Shown here: in pieces, positions 33,401-44,682 of the stretch | How the letters are laid out: each line of letters opens with the position of its first letter | Numbering within the stretch: the stretch's first letter is position 1 | Origin: Asterochloris sp. CNOR1 | Taxonomy: Eukaryota > Chlorophyta > Trebouxiophyceae > Trebouxiales > Trebouxiaceae | Assembly (NCBI GenBank): GCA_963969365.1 | Contig: OZ017747.1 | Coordinates: 2,666,001 to 2,730,000 of the forward strand | Direction of reading: 5' to 3' | Length of the DNA stretch: 64,000 nt | Notes under the pieces: generated by a model | Told to the model about the DNA's origin: nothing | Seen by the model: the letters and a program-made list of their open reading frames with translations, nothing else | The model's database searches: none | Translations under genes and position numbers: made by a program

Positions 33401-36400
33401 GTGACATTGTGTGCCCCCCTGCAGCTCAACTCTGTTCTCGACCAGCCGGACGTCCCCAGCGTCAGTGCTGCGCTCATCTGACCAGCTGTTGGAGGTTGTT
33501 TCTCTGGCACACGAGCTGCTGCCTCCTGTGCCAGATGCAGCTCAGCTGCTTCTGGCTGATGCCAACCCAGCCACAGAGGCAGAGGGTAAGGCCCTGTCAG
33601 ATTGCCACCGCCAGAACAGTCAAATATGCAGCAGTCATTGGGATGTATCGCATCTCCCCTTCTGACATGTGTATTGTCCCTGTTGCAGGCCGCAATGGTG
33701 CAGGGCATCAGCAGTCAGCTGCTCCTAGTTCGCGGGAGCTGTTTCTGCACCAAAACCCAGAGCTGCTGCAGAAGTTTGGCAGCGACCTGCTGCCATTGCT
33801 CCTGCAGGTCTACAATAACACAGCCCTGCCACAGGTGCAGTGTGCTGGGCTGTGCGCGCTGAAGCACTCACTTTGTGCAAACTGTGCAGCTTGTGCTCAA
33901 GCTGATGCCATGCCGAGTGCCTGCAGGTCCGCAAGCAGTGTCTTGCAGCCATTGCCAAGATCTTGCACTACACACCAGCTGCTGTCCTGGATAATCTACT
34001 GAAAGACATCGCCATCTCCAGCTGCATTGCTGGCCTGCTGGCATCTAAGGACGCTCAGGTGGGGCTGGGCCCTTCCGTTTCTAGTTAGTTGCTGTTCCTT
34101 TCTCGAGACCACAACATTACCTGGCATGCGCTTGCCCTCTGCAAGGCTCACACATTGCCTGGGCAGTGCAAGCTCTGATGGCAGTCTTTGTCGTGGTGCA
34201 GGTGGTGGCCCGGGCTCTGCAGCTGGCAGAGGTTCTCATGCAGAAGCTGCCATCTGTGTTCCTGAGGTATTTTGCCAAGGAGGGTGTGGTGCACGCCATT
34301 GACCAGCTGGCTGCAGCTGCATCACCACCGCTGCCCGTGCCCAAGGAGCCCAAAAGGAAGGGCAGGCGGCAGAGCCCGCGAGCCAAGGTGGGGCTGCCAT
34401 GCAATGCCGTCCTGCCGACAGTGCTTGCTGCGCAAGCTGCTGTGTCCAGCATAGCACACCAGATCTGCCAGCCCCTGAGGCCGTAGCGAAGGTTCAGGTC
34501 ATGGTGCATCGGAAAGTGTATGGCGCCTGCCAGGAGTTGTCATCCACAATCCTGCCTGTCTGGGGTACTGACTTTGCTCAATGCTGCCTGTGCAAGGTGG
34601 TGACTGCCCTAATTTCTGCCTGTGCAGAAGCAGAAGGGCAAGGACAAGGAAAGGGAGGGGGCCAAGGAGGGGGAAGACAGGCCGCTGGCGGAGCAGACCA
34701 CAACGGCAGCCCCAGCTGCAGGCAGAAGCCCTCCTCATGCGGGCTGCACAGCTGCTACAGTGGCAGCAGGGGCCCCAGTCTCGGGGGACCCAGCCGGGCC
34801 CAATCTGCGGACGGCAGTGGCCATCCGAGCCCAGAAGTTCCGGGCATGCTACCTGCCCAGCCAGGGCAGTGGGGCTGAGCTGGAGACGGAGGGCGTGCAG
34901 AGGCTGCGCGAGGTCTGCAGGGACCTGGCAGGCGAGGGCAAGGTGCAGGAGCTGTTGGCCGTGATTCAGGTGAGCACCGTGAAGCCTGCCTCATGGTGGT
35001 GGCAGCGCGCTTGGCAGCCGGAGCTGCCTGTGCTGCTGCATGTAGATTTGACCAGGCTTGGGCCCCAATCCAGGTACGCGCCGCAAAGCGTGCCTGACGG
35101 TGATGGCAGAGCAGCTGCCTAGAAGTGGGGCCTGCTGCTGGCAGTGTGCTTCCTTGTTCATGCTGATGCATGCAGGTCCAGGCCTAGCTACTGGTGCGAG
35201 CCAGTCATTGAGACCAGAGCAGGTCCTGGTGGTTCAATTGCTCTCGTACTTGCAAATGCTGTGCTGCAGGACAAGGGCGCCAGCAACATCAGCACCTTTG
35301 AGTTGCTGAGCAGCGGCGCTGTGCGCCAGCTGCGGGCCCACCTGCTGGGTGCAGACCTTCAACGTGGGCAGGCCGCCATGCGTGGCAAGGGCAAACGCGA
35401 TGCGCAGCCCAGCAGTGCTGCCAGCATGTCCAGGCACCAGGTTGCGCTGCTGGAGCGCCTGCGCAGCTTTGCCCAGGCAGGGCTGACTCCTGGTGTGGGG
35501 GGCACCGCCCCAATGCAGCCCCTGGTGAGCAAACCTGCGGCAGGCACTATATCTGTGTACTTCCTTTGCAGCGTCTCTGCGGCTTGCCCAACACGGCTTG
35601 AACTGGACACTGATAAGTTTACAAGGGTGCGCATGCTGCTGTGGGCATCACCTATGCACGTGCCAAAAGACAGGAATCTGCAACCTGCCCATCTACACAG
35701 GACAGAGCCACAGTCACTCTGGCGCCTGCAGGTGCGCAAGCTTCAGCAGGCTCTGGCTGCCACTGAGGCCTTCCCTGTTGCCGACTCCCACGAGGTGCCC
35801 GTGGGGCGCACAGGTGGCCTGCGCTATGGGGGCAGTCCCTTCTTTGGGCATTCCCGCAGCATCGGGGACGGCAGCAGCCTGGGCCATGGTCTGGCCGCCT
35901 TGAGCCAGCCCTTCAAGCTGCGGCTGGCAGCTGCCAGCCATGAGAAGCAGCTGGTGGATTACTCAGTCAACGTGGTGCGCCTGTCTTGAATTCTGTTTGT
36001 GTTGTCGTAGTATCTGTTGGTCACCAAGCAGCCAGACTGTTCAGGCATCATGTTTGCTGGAGTGCCATGCAGCATGCTCAAGCTTGTAAGCATTGTCTGA
36101 CTGTGAAAGTGCAGATGACCCAACAGCTTGTTTTCGCTGCACAGGTGCTCATCGACACCATGGCCTCCCTCAGCGCCGTGGAGGATTTCCTCTATGGCAA
36201 GGTGTACAGGAGTGCTGCTGCTGCAGAGCAGGCGCGTGCAGCCGCAGAGGCTGCTGCAGCTGCTGCCAGGCAGAAGGTGTGTTGCTGTGTGTGAGTCAGG
36301 CCATCTCACTGGCAGTTGTCGTCCTATTTTGTGGCAGCACACGGCTGTAGCTGCTGCCACACCAAGTGGTGACCTGCTGGAACCATGGCCTCATCCTGGC

Positions 36401-39400
36401 AGGCAGCCACCTCTCAAGCAAGTCAGCTGCCGTCTCGTCCCCGTCCAAGCCTGCACGTCTAGAAAGCGCGCCTCAGCGCAGTCTGCTGCCCCTCCTGCAG
36501 GCTGCCAACAAGAGCACTCCAGGTCCAGCAGCCACCCCCTCCCGCGCAGCAGTGGTGGCAGACCGCTCTCCACAGGCAGCCGCCTCTGATGCACACATCG
36601 GCGCTGCCCTGGCCCGTGACGCCGAGCCTAGTGGCCGCAGCAGCGGGGAGGAGGCCCAGCAAAGCACAGAAGCCCCAGGGGCCGGGGCTGCGGGTGCGGG
36701 AGCCCGTCGGCCCCGCAGCGCCAAGCAGGACATCCCCCATGGGAAGACAACTGCCAGCCAGCGCATGACCCGCGCATCTGCGCGACGCGCTGCTGCTGAG
36801 CTGGACCACCACCAGGCCCCCGCAGAAGAGGAGGCTGTGCAGGCACAGCCCAGTGAGGCAGTGCTGGCTGAGGGGCCCAGCAGCACCTCTGAGGAGGATG
36901 AGGGGATGATGATGATGGAGGTGAGCAGACTCCTCTGCGCGTGCATGCTCATGGGTCGCTCACAGTGGTCCCTAGCACCTACACGCTGATGACAGTGGTG
37001 GTCCCAGCCGTCATGGGTTGGTATGCTGCCCATGACACTCAATACCTGCACCTGCTTGATGGCCTTGCTATGAACATCATGTGCTGCTCACAGTCATGTG
37101 GGGCATGTGCAGGAGGTGAGCATCAGGTAGGGCCCATCTGGGCCCACAGCTGTTATGCTGCAGTGTGCAAGGCTGCCATGCATGACCTCTCTTTCTGGCC
37201 AATTGGAAAAGTGGGTGGCATGTTGGTAATTCAAGGAGTTTGTTGAGCTGCATATGTCTGCCCTGCAGGAGGATGAGGAGCTGGGTGAGATGACTGCAGA
37301 GGAGAGGGCTGCCATCGATGCAGCCCACGCTTCGGCAGTGGCCGCTGGTGTGGCGCCGATGGATGTGAGTCGGCTCTAAATGTTTGATGCATGCTGCGGG
37401 ACAGGGAGCGTCTGGCCTGACATGCCAGGCCTTTGCTAAGTAAATCCAGCTGTCTGCATTGATGATGCTGTCAGGAGTATGTACTACTATTTGCAGTGCT
37501 ATAACTTTGCTCCACTCCTACAACACCTCAATTTGTGTTGACATGCGGCGTCTGGGCCCTTGCAGGAGGAGGATGATCACTATGACGACGATGAACTGGA
37601 TGACGAGATCGGGCATGAAGAGGATGAGCCCCCCACCTTTGGCTCAGCCCCTGTGCACGATGTGCATGTGGGCCCTTCTGATGGCTCAGCAGCAGCAGCT
37701 GCAACTGCTGCTCACGCTGAACAGGTCATTGCAGCTGCGTCTGCGGCCGCTGCATCAGCAGCAGTTGCAGCACAGGATGCCAGGACAGACAGTGATCAGG
37801 CAGCTGCAGGCGGCTCAGGGTCTCTGCCTCAGACAGGCCGCTCTGCAGGTCAGGCAGCGCCCTCACGACTGGCATCAGCTCAGGCAACGAGGTGAGCCCC
37901 TGGCGGCCATTGCAAAGAAGCTTGGTGAAGTGCTGTGCCCATATGATCCGGCATGGGGATGATGATCTAGCATGGGGAGATCAAGCAGGTTTCACATAAC
38001 AGCAACACACTGCTACCCCACTGTGCTGTCAGCAGTCCTTGCTGAGGGGTCTTGTGGCCTGGGACCATTGACATCCGTTAGTGACACGCTGCAGGGGGCG
38101 ACAGGTCAGCTACGCAGAGGCCACTGGCTCTAGATGTGAGGGGCCCCGGCTGCAGTTTTACGTCGCCGGGAAGGCTGTTCCCTTGACCACCACCATCTTC
38201 AAGGTGGGCCACCCACGTTTCCTGTTTGGATGTCCTGTTGCGGATTCCAGCGACTTGGATGCATCTTCTGACCCTTGCCAGTGCTCAACGAGGACTCAGC
38301 CAATGGTGCTTGTGAGGTACCTAGCCTGCATCGTCCTGAAGGCTGTTTAATGAATTGCAATTTTCCGGTCTGGCTTGTTGCTCACTGCTCGACATGGAGC
38401 CGGCTGGCAGTCAGGCTGGGCCTTGCCGCTGTGCGGATCTGCTGTCTCAGGCCAGCACAGCTCCTTGAGAATCCATTGCTTGGCCTGGCAGGCAATCAAG
38501 TTGGCACACGGCTGTGCCAGCAAACGTTCTCGAGCATCTTGAGCCACCCAGCACATGGTCCTGCGGGCTCTTTGATTGTCCCAGCATGAGCCTGCAGTCT
38601 CACTTGTCGACAGCAATTTCCCAGTGTGATCGGTGCTCTTGCAGGCGGTCCAAATGGCACATGCAGCGCGCTATGCAGGGGACAAGGTGGACGAGGCAGG
38701 CGGGGGCGTCAGCCAGGCAGCAGGGTCTGCAGCGCAGCGGCCCAAGCGGCTGTGGGACGACATCTGGACCCTGCAGTACAGCAGGTCGGCTGTCTTGCAA
38801 TGTGCTGCAAAGAATCAAGGCCTGCCTCGGTGAGGTCATCTGACATCTGGACCTTGCTGTCTTGCAGGTAGGGCTCCCTTCTCCGTTTGGCAGAGCACTC
38901 TCATACAAGATGTCAGCATCAGATGCAAGGGAGCTTGCTTGCATTTGCACGTAGGTCACCTTTGATCTGCTTGGCAGAGCACCTTTGCAGCTGCCAGCCT
39001 GCCCTGCAGGGTTGAGAACCAGCCCCCTGAGACCGGCCCAGCTGCCAGCACAGCTGTACCAGCTCCCCAGCAGGATGGCAGCAGCCAGGCAACGGCCAGC
39101 AGCGGCCGCCAGGAGGAGCAGCAGCAGCAGGCGTCTACCTCCACCCTGGAAGAGCTGCTGCAGCCGCGCCTGCCCGAGGGGCTGGGGGCCGATGAGGGGG
39201 TGCGGGACACTCTGCTGGTGCTCAAGGTCCTGGAGGCCATCAACAGGTGCGGGCAGGCCTCAGATCTACGCCATTCCTGACAGGATTGCCAGCTGCGCCT
39301 GCACTTCACGAGGTATGACACGCATATGCGTGGTCCTCAAGTCCTGGCAGCCATACACAGATCTGGCCAGGCGTCAGCCAGATCTGATGCTCAGGCTCTG

Positions 39401-42400
39401 CTCAGCGCCCCAAAGCCTGGCTTGCCTGCCCACTTCTTGTTAGCATGTACATGCCCAACTACTTGAGACAGCCTCCAGCACGCTCAGCGCAGCTGTGCTT
39501 GGCTGCGCCATCAAGTTCACCTTTCTCGTAGGAAATCCCTACCTTTGCTACAACACATGACGCACAGACGGCAGGCTCCAGCCACAGATGCTGACATGCT
39601 TGTGCGTTCTTGACTGCAGGAACAGCAGTCAGCTGATTGCTATTCATGATGGCCTCCAGGGCCACGCAGATCGCAAGGCTGTCAAGCACGGCCAGGCCAC
39701 CCGTGAGGAGTTCATCAGCAGCAAGCTGGCTCCCAAGCTGGCACAACAGCTCAAGGTGGCTACATACATATAATACGCATTGCACAGGCTAGATGTACAG
39801 AACAACAGCAGCCAAATCAAAGACCCCGTAGAACTGGCTGGGGTTGCAAGTTCAAGCTGCAGTCAAGAGGGACAGCTTCCTGTCCCCTGTTGTTCACGAT
39901 CTGCGCTGGCCTTTTGCTGCAATATCAAGTGTACAGGGTCCTGGCCTGCGAAGCAGTGGTGCATGTGCTCACCACCCTGAGAGCACTGCCTGTCGCTGAA
40001 GCGTTAGGTCTCCCGGTGTGCTTGCCCTTTCAGGATTTGATTGTTATGCGCAGCAATGGGGTGTGAGCAACTGCAGGCTCTGCTGCATAGCCTCATGTCA
40101 TGCCCTGGCACTCATTGGCAGTTGAACCTCCTCCTGCCTGCCCTGACCTACAGGACGTGCTGGCCATCTGCGGCGACAGCCTGCCGCCCTGGTGTCAGCA
40201 GCTGGTGTTCTCCTGTAAGTTCCTGTTCCCCTTTGACATGCGGCGGCGCTTCTTCTACTGCACCGCGTTTGGCCCCGACCGCGCGCTGCAGCACCTGCGC
40301 CAGCTGCAGATTGCAGAGGGGGGTTCAGCCACCCACACCGACCGGGAGATCCGCGACAGCCGCAGCACGCGCATCAGCCGCCAGAAAGTGGGTTGACAAG
40401 GAGCTGCATTGCACATGTCAGCCCGCACCGTCAAACAGTGATGCTTGGGCAGCTGTGCATGTTGATCTGCGAAAGGGCAAGGGCACAGGTTGCCCCAGTC
40501 TAAGGTGGGAGGGCACGCAGCTGCAGCAGAAGGTGGGGTTGGGGTTACAGCAGCCTCAAGTTGGTTGTACAGGGAGCATGCTGCCTGCCGGCTGTGCACT
40601 ACCCCCTGGAGGTGGATCCCTCAGGTCTGCTTGCTGGGGCACCAAGCAGCATTCAGGCAATCCCAGGGCCCCAGGGTTATGACTGAGCATCATGTCAGCA
40701 TTGCTTCTGGCAGTTGTGAGGTGTGTGTGGTGTCAGAGATGCTGCACCTATGAGCAGTGGTGCCAGCTTCTTCCTGTGCATGGCTGCATCTGTCCTGCGA
40801 GTTGATGCTGAAGCAGGCATCGTGCACTGCAGGTGCGCGTGTCGCGGATGCGCATCTTGGAGTCTGCCGAGAAAGTCATGTCCTTGTATGCCTCCAGCAA
40901 AGCCATCTTGGTGAGCTGGTGTCTTACATGCTTGCTTTCTGGTCCTGAGAAAGTCCAGCTTGTCCAGATCTCAACTTCACCTTGCTCTGTAAGGGTTGCA
41001 CCATGCTCACTCTGCGACCAGACCATTGAACAACATGCGCTGACACCCTATTAGCCCTGCGCTGCTCACCCTGCAACCATACCTCAGACCATGCGCTGAC
41101 AGCTCAATGCTTGCTGCCTGCAGGAGCTGGAGTACTTTAATGAGGTGGGCACCGGGCTGGGACCCACCCTGGAGTTCTACACGCTGCTGTCACATGAGCT
41201 GCAGCGCAAGGGGCTCGGCATGTGGCATTCAGATGATGGCGTCAGCACCCCTGTTGCAGCAGCAGAGCCAACCAGGGCTGCAGACAAGCCTCAGGCTCAG
41301 GTGGGCTGGCAAGGCCATGCCACAGCAGATGGTTGCTCTGGCCGACGATGTCGTGCACCTCCTGAGGCAGGTCACAGCCGTAGAGCAATGCACACACTCT
41401 GCTGCACATCTGCTGCAGTGTGCAGGCTGAGCATGTGCTGTCCTGAGCTCAGATCACAACCAGCTGCCTGCAGTATGGACTCGTCATGCTGCAGGTAGCA
41501 GTGAAGGGCAGGGGCCATGACCTGCCCTTGGTGGCACCTGTTCAGGACGACATGGCTGGTCAGGGGCAGCAGCAGCAGCAGGAATTTGTGCTGGCACCTC
41601 AGGTGACCCCACGCACGCTTGCTGTTGCGGCATGCAGGCAGCTGCCTGCACTGCTCAGCACCAGTCTGCTCTGAGCCTGAACCTTTCATGCAACGCTGCT
41701 TACTTTGCTACACACCAACGTTTGCTGCAAGCAGCTCTAGACAACCTCGCTTTCCAATTGGTGCAGGGCTTGTTTGCTGCACCCCAGCACCCAACAAAGC
41801 GCAAGGCAAGCGGTCGCGTTTTGGAGCTTTTCAAGCTGCTGGGAAGAGCTATGGCCAAGGCGCTGCAGGATGGACGCCTGCTGGACCTCCCGCTGTCCTA
41901 TGTCTTCTACAGGTGCTGACCTTGAGCACTGCAAGCCCCGGCTGTGGTCTTGATGCAGTATAGAGCGTCTTTGCCATGGCTGCAGCCACCAACATTGGAC
42001 GCAGTGCGCCTGGGTCCTGTGGCAGTGATGATCAGCTGGCGCAGACTGCCTGTCATTGTCCTGCTTTGCTGCTTAGCACTGCGCGCTGGCTTCCACAACA
42101 TGCTGCTGGTCAGCTGCCGCAAATAGGACGCCAACAAGGCGGTGCCTGGTCTCAGGATGGTCGTGGCACCTCTAGACCATCTCTGTGTGCCTGCAGGCAG
42201 CTGCTCTAGCTGCCACACAGGGCCAGTATGGGCCAGTGTAGGTGATACTGTATAGCACTTCCATCTGCTTTCACAGAACGGACTCTTCCTGCGTGCAGGG
42301 CGACGCTGGGGCAGCCCCTGGACCTGTACGACATCCGGCGGTTTGACGCTGGCATTGGCGCCACTCTGGAGAAGCTGCATGCTGCCCACCAGGCCCACCT

Positions 42401-44514
42401 GCAGGCTGGGCGCCAGGGCCCGCTCATGGTGGATGGCGTGCCCATTGGAGAGCTGTGCCTGACTTTTGTGCTGCCAGGGTGAGACACATGCTGGACACAG
42501 GGGCCTTGCCATGCATCTCTGGAGGCATGCCCTGTCGGGCAGCATGACTCATCGAGCAGCTGCCTGACCACTAGGCTGCATGGCCAGGTTGCTTGCCACG
42601 TCCAGAAGACCTGCCATGCACCCAATGTTGCTTGATGCGAACAGTGCAGCATAGCTTTGACTTGTGCTGACCAGCTCCATAATGAGGTGGAGCTGGGCTG
42701 TCATTGTTGAGCAAATTCAGGGCCTGATATTCACAGCAGTGTGCCAATACACAGGTACCCTGAGTACCCTCTGCGGCCAGACGGTGCAGACGTCATGGTG
42801 GACGCCAGCAATGTGAGCAGCTACATCAAGGCGGTGGTGGATGCCTTGCTTGAGACGGGCATCAAGGCGCAGCTGGACGCTTTCAGGTCAGCAATCATCT
42901 GCCGCAAGCTCCTCAAGGAGGGGGGGGGGGTTGGGGTATCTCATTTGCTTGGTGGTGATCATGCACAATGTGCGTTGTGTGGGTGGGTCTTGTTTCCTTA
43001 CAGCAGCCAGGCTGCCAGGAGGGCCCCCACCATGCTTGAACATCAGCACCAACTACAGGCCAATGGCAACTGATTGCCTTACCATCCAAAGGTGGAGGTT
43101 GGACTTCCCCTTGCTGGCATGCCTGCTTCCCACACAAGCCCTGTACACCTCAATCTGAGCTGCAGCCCTTGCGCAATTGTAGATAGGGGCCTCAAGGCCT
43201 GGCCTCGAACCATCATGTGCTTGCTTCCTACCCTGCTTTCCCCAGGTTCCCTCATCTGGCATGTTACCTTGCCTGCCTGCAGGGCGCCTTCCTGTTGGGT
43301 CCCCTGTGCAGGCCAGCTGCATGTCATCCAAGCCCTGCCTGCAGTGCTCGTCTGTTGCTTGCCTGCAGGGATGGGTTCAACGAGGTGTTCTCTCTGAGCG
43401 TACTGGCCTGCTTCTTTGAAGATGAGATTGAGGCCATGCTGTGCGGCGCTGGGGAGTCCTGGACAGTGGAGGCCTTGGCAGAGACCATCAAGTTCGATCA
43501 CGGCTACACCGCACAGAGCACAGCCATCAGCCACTTTCTTCAGGCAAGAGACCATCAAAGTTGACCGTCGCAGTGCTGCACAGAGCAATGCCATTGCTGC
43601 TTCCTTCAGGTGCCCCTGTTGCAGCCGTGTAGCGTGGGCGTCACGTAGTGCATGTCCTGTTGCAGCTCCCAAGAGTATAGCCATCACTTACTTCCTTCAG
43701 TTGTAACTGCTGCGGCCATGCGGTGCTGGTTTTCACACAGCGTATGTACATGTGCATCTGGTGGAGTCTTAGCTTCCTGCTGCATGGCATGCCCCTGTGC
43801 TTGTGCATCTGGTGGTGGTCCAGGCGGCTGCGCTTAAGGTTGGCTGCAGAGCAGCACACCAGGCTGCCTTTGTCAGGTACATGTGCTTGTGCAGCCCCTG
43901 CTGCTGGCTGCGCCTGCCATGTGCAACTGCCTCATACATGCTGCATCCCTTGCCGCAGATTCTGACAGAATTTGACGCTGCGGACCAACGCCGCTTCCTC
44001 CGCTTTGTGACTGGCACGCCGCGGCTGCCTCCTGGTGGCATCGCAGCCCTGCACCCCAGGTGAGACTGCACTGGAGTTTCACTTCTGCTTCCTGCTGGCT
44101 TTGGTAAGAGGTGGTTCATTAGCATTGTGTGCACCAAAATACACTTTGCCATGGTCATCGCATCTAGATGGCTGGTGTGGCACATGCACCTGCAATTCAA
44201 ACTGCTTGGCTGACATCCTGCACGAGGAATTGTCAGTGTACCGACATTGGACAGCCGTGGGGTGTATCTGCAGGCTCACAGTGGTGCGCAAACACACAAG
44301 TCAGTCCAGTGACCCTGCACTGGGTGCCTCTGCCAGCCCAGCAGGCAGCTCGCTGGGGCATCAGGGCAGCGGTAGCCTTGCTGATGGGGATCTGCCCTCT
44401 GTCATGACTTGTGCCAACTATATCAAGCTCCCACCCTACTCAAGCAAGGCAGTCATGAAGGAGCGGGTCCTGTATGCCATCAGGGAGGGCCAAGGCTCAT
44501 TTGATCTGTCCTAG
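30485..44514 (+). CDS. UPL3: HECT E3 ubiquitin-protein ligase, UPL3/UPL4 type
   Basis: This large ligase receives ubiquitin on a HECT cysteine and passes it to substrates. It starts [15 protein letters not shown] (30485), close to plant METRSRKR starts. An ARM region follows: [17 protein letters not shown], then [36 protein letters not shown], and [21 protein letters not shown] long acidic linker covers 36400-37900. The HECT domain runs from about 40830: EEVGTGLGP-like [39 protein letters not shown], then [20 protein letters not shown]. The active-site Cys (codon 44410) sits in [20 protein letters not shown], and the protein ends [10 protein letters not shown]. Dozens of small exons spread over 14 kb. 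Domain order is complete and I see no disabling lesion. At least one intron begins with GC (after 43543). Several introns contain degraded copies of neighbouring exon edges. Confidence 0.95.
32239..32450 (+). repeat. triplicated ARM exon start, two copies inside the intron
   Basis: The exon beginning at 32402 encodes [15 protein letters not shown]. Upstream in the intron, 32239-32285 would encode [15 protein letters not shown] after its own CTGCAG, and 32311-32365 would encode [14 protein letters not shown] after a TTTAG. All three copies keep the splice-acceptor-like edge. Confidence 0.85.
32640..32775 (+). repeat. intronic tandem repeat, about 60-bp unit, three copies
   Basis: Copies start near 32645, 32700 and 32755. 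They share a CTGCTGCAG-C-GGTGTCCT core and an AGCGGCTG-(C/T)A-TTCAATGT tail, each imperfect. Confidence 0.65.
43481..43700 (+). repeat. three tandem copies of a HECT exon 3' half
   Basis: The exon end 43481-43543 encodes [20 protein letters not shown]. The next 43548-43609 would encode [21 protein letters not shown] third, more decayed copy ends near 43700 (SIAITYFLQ). The last two lie in the intron, which starts with a GC donor. Confidence 0.85.
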
Positions 44515-44538
44515 CTCAGCTGAACTGGCCCCGTTGCC

Positions 44539-44543
44539 TGTAA
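44539..44543 (+). terminator. putative TGTAA poly(A) signal of UPL3
   Basis: TGTAA occurs 24 nt after the stop codon, with further copies at 44580-44584 and 44597-44601, so alternative 3' ends are possible. Confidence 0.45.
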
Positions 44544-44682
44544 CCCACCAGAGTCTAGCAAGGTCTGCAGTTCACCTGTTGTAACCTTCAGATGTGTGTA
44601 ATGTTGTGTTCCAGAAGAGAGCACGAGGGGGGTTGGGAAACAGAGGGCTGCCAGCTGAACTGAGTGACAAATACATCTGACA

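Noticed and set aside
36890-37640. acidic runs in UPL3 as a separate acidic protein
   Set aside because: They are exons of the acidic linker between ARM and HECT regions, a normal feature of UPL3-type ligases.
42918-42930. poly(G) run as a regulatory element
   Set aside because: It is within a UPL3 intron just after a donor; simple homopolymer, prone to sequencing error, no further support.
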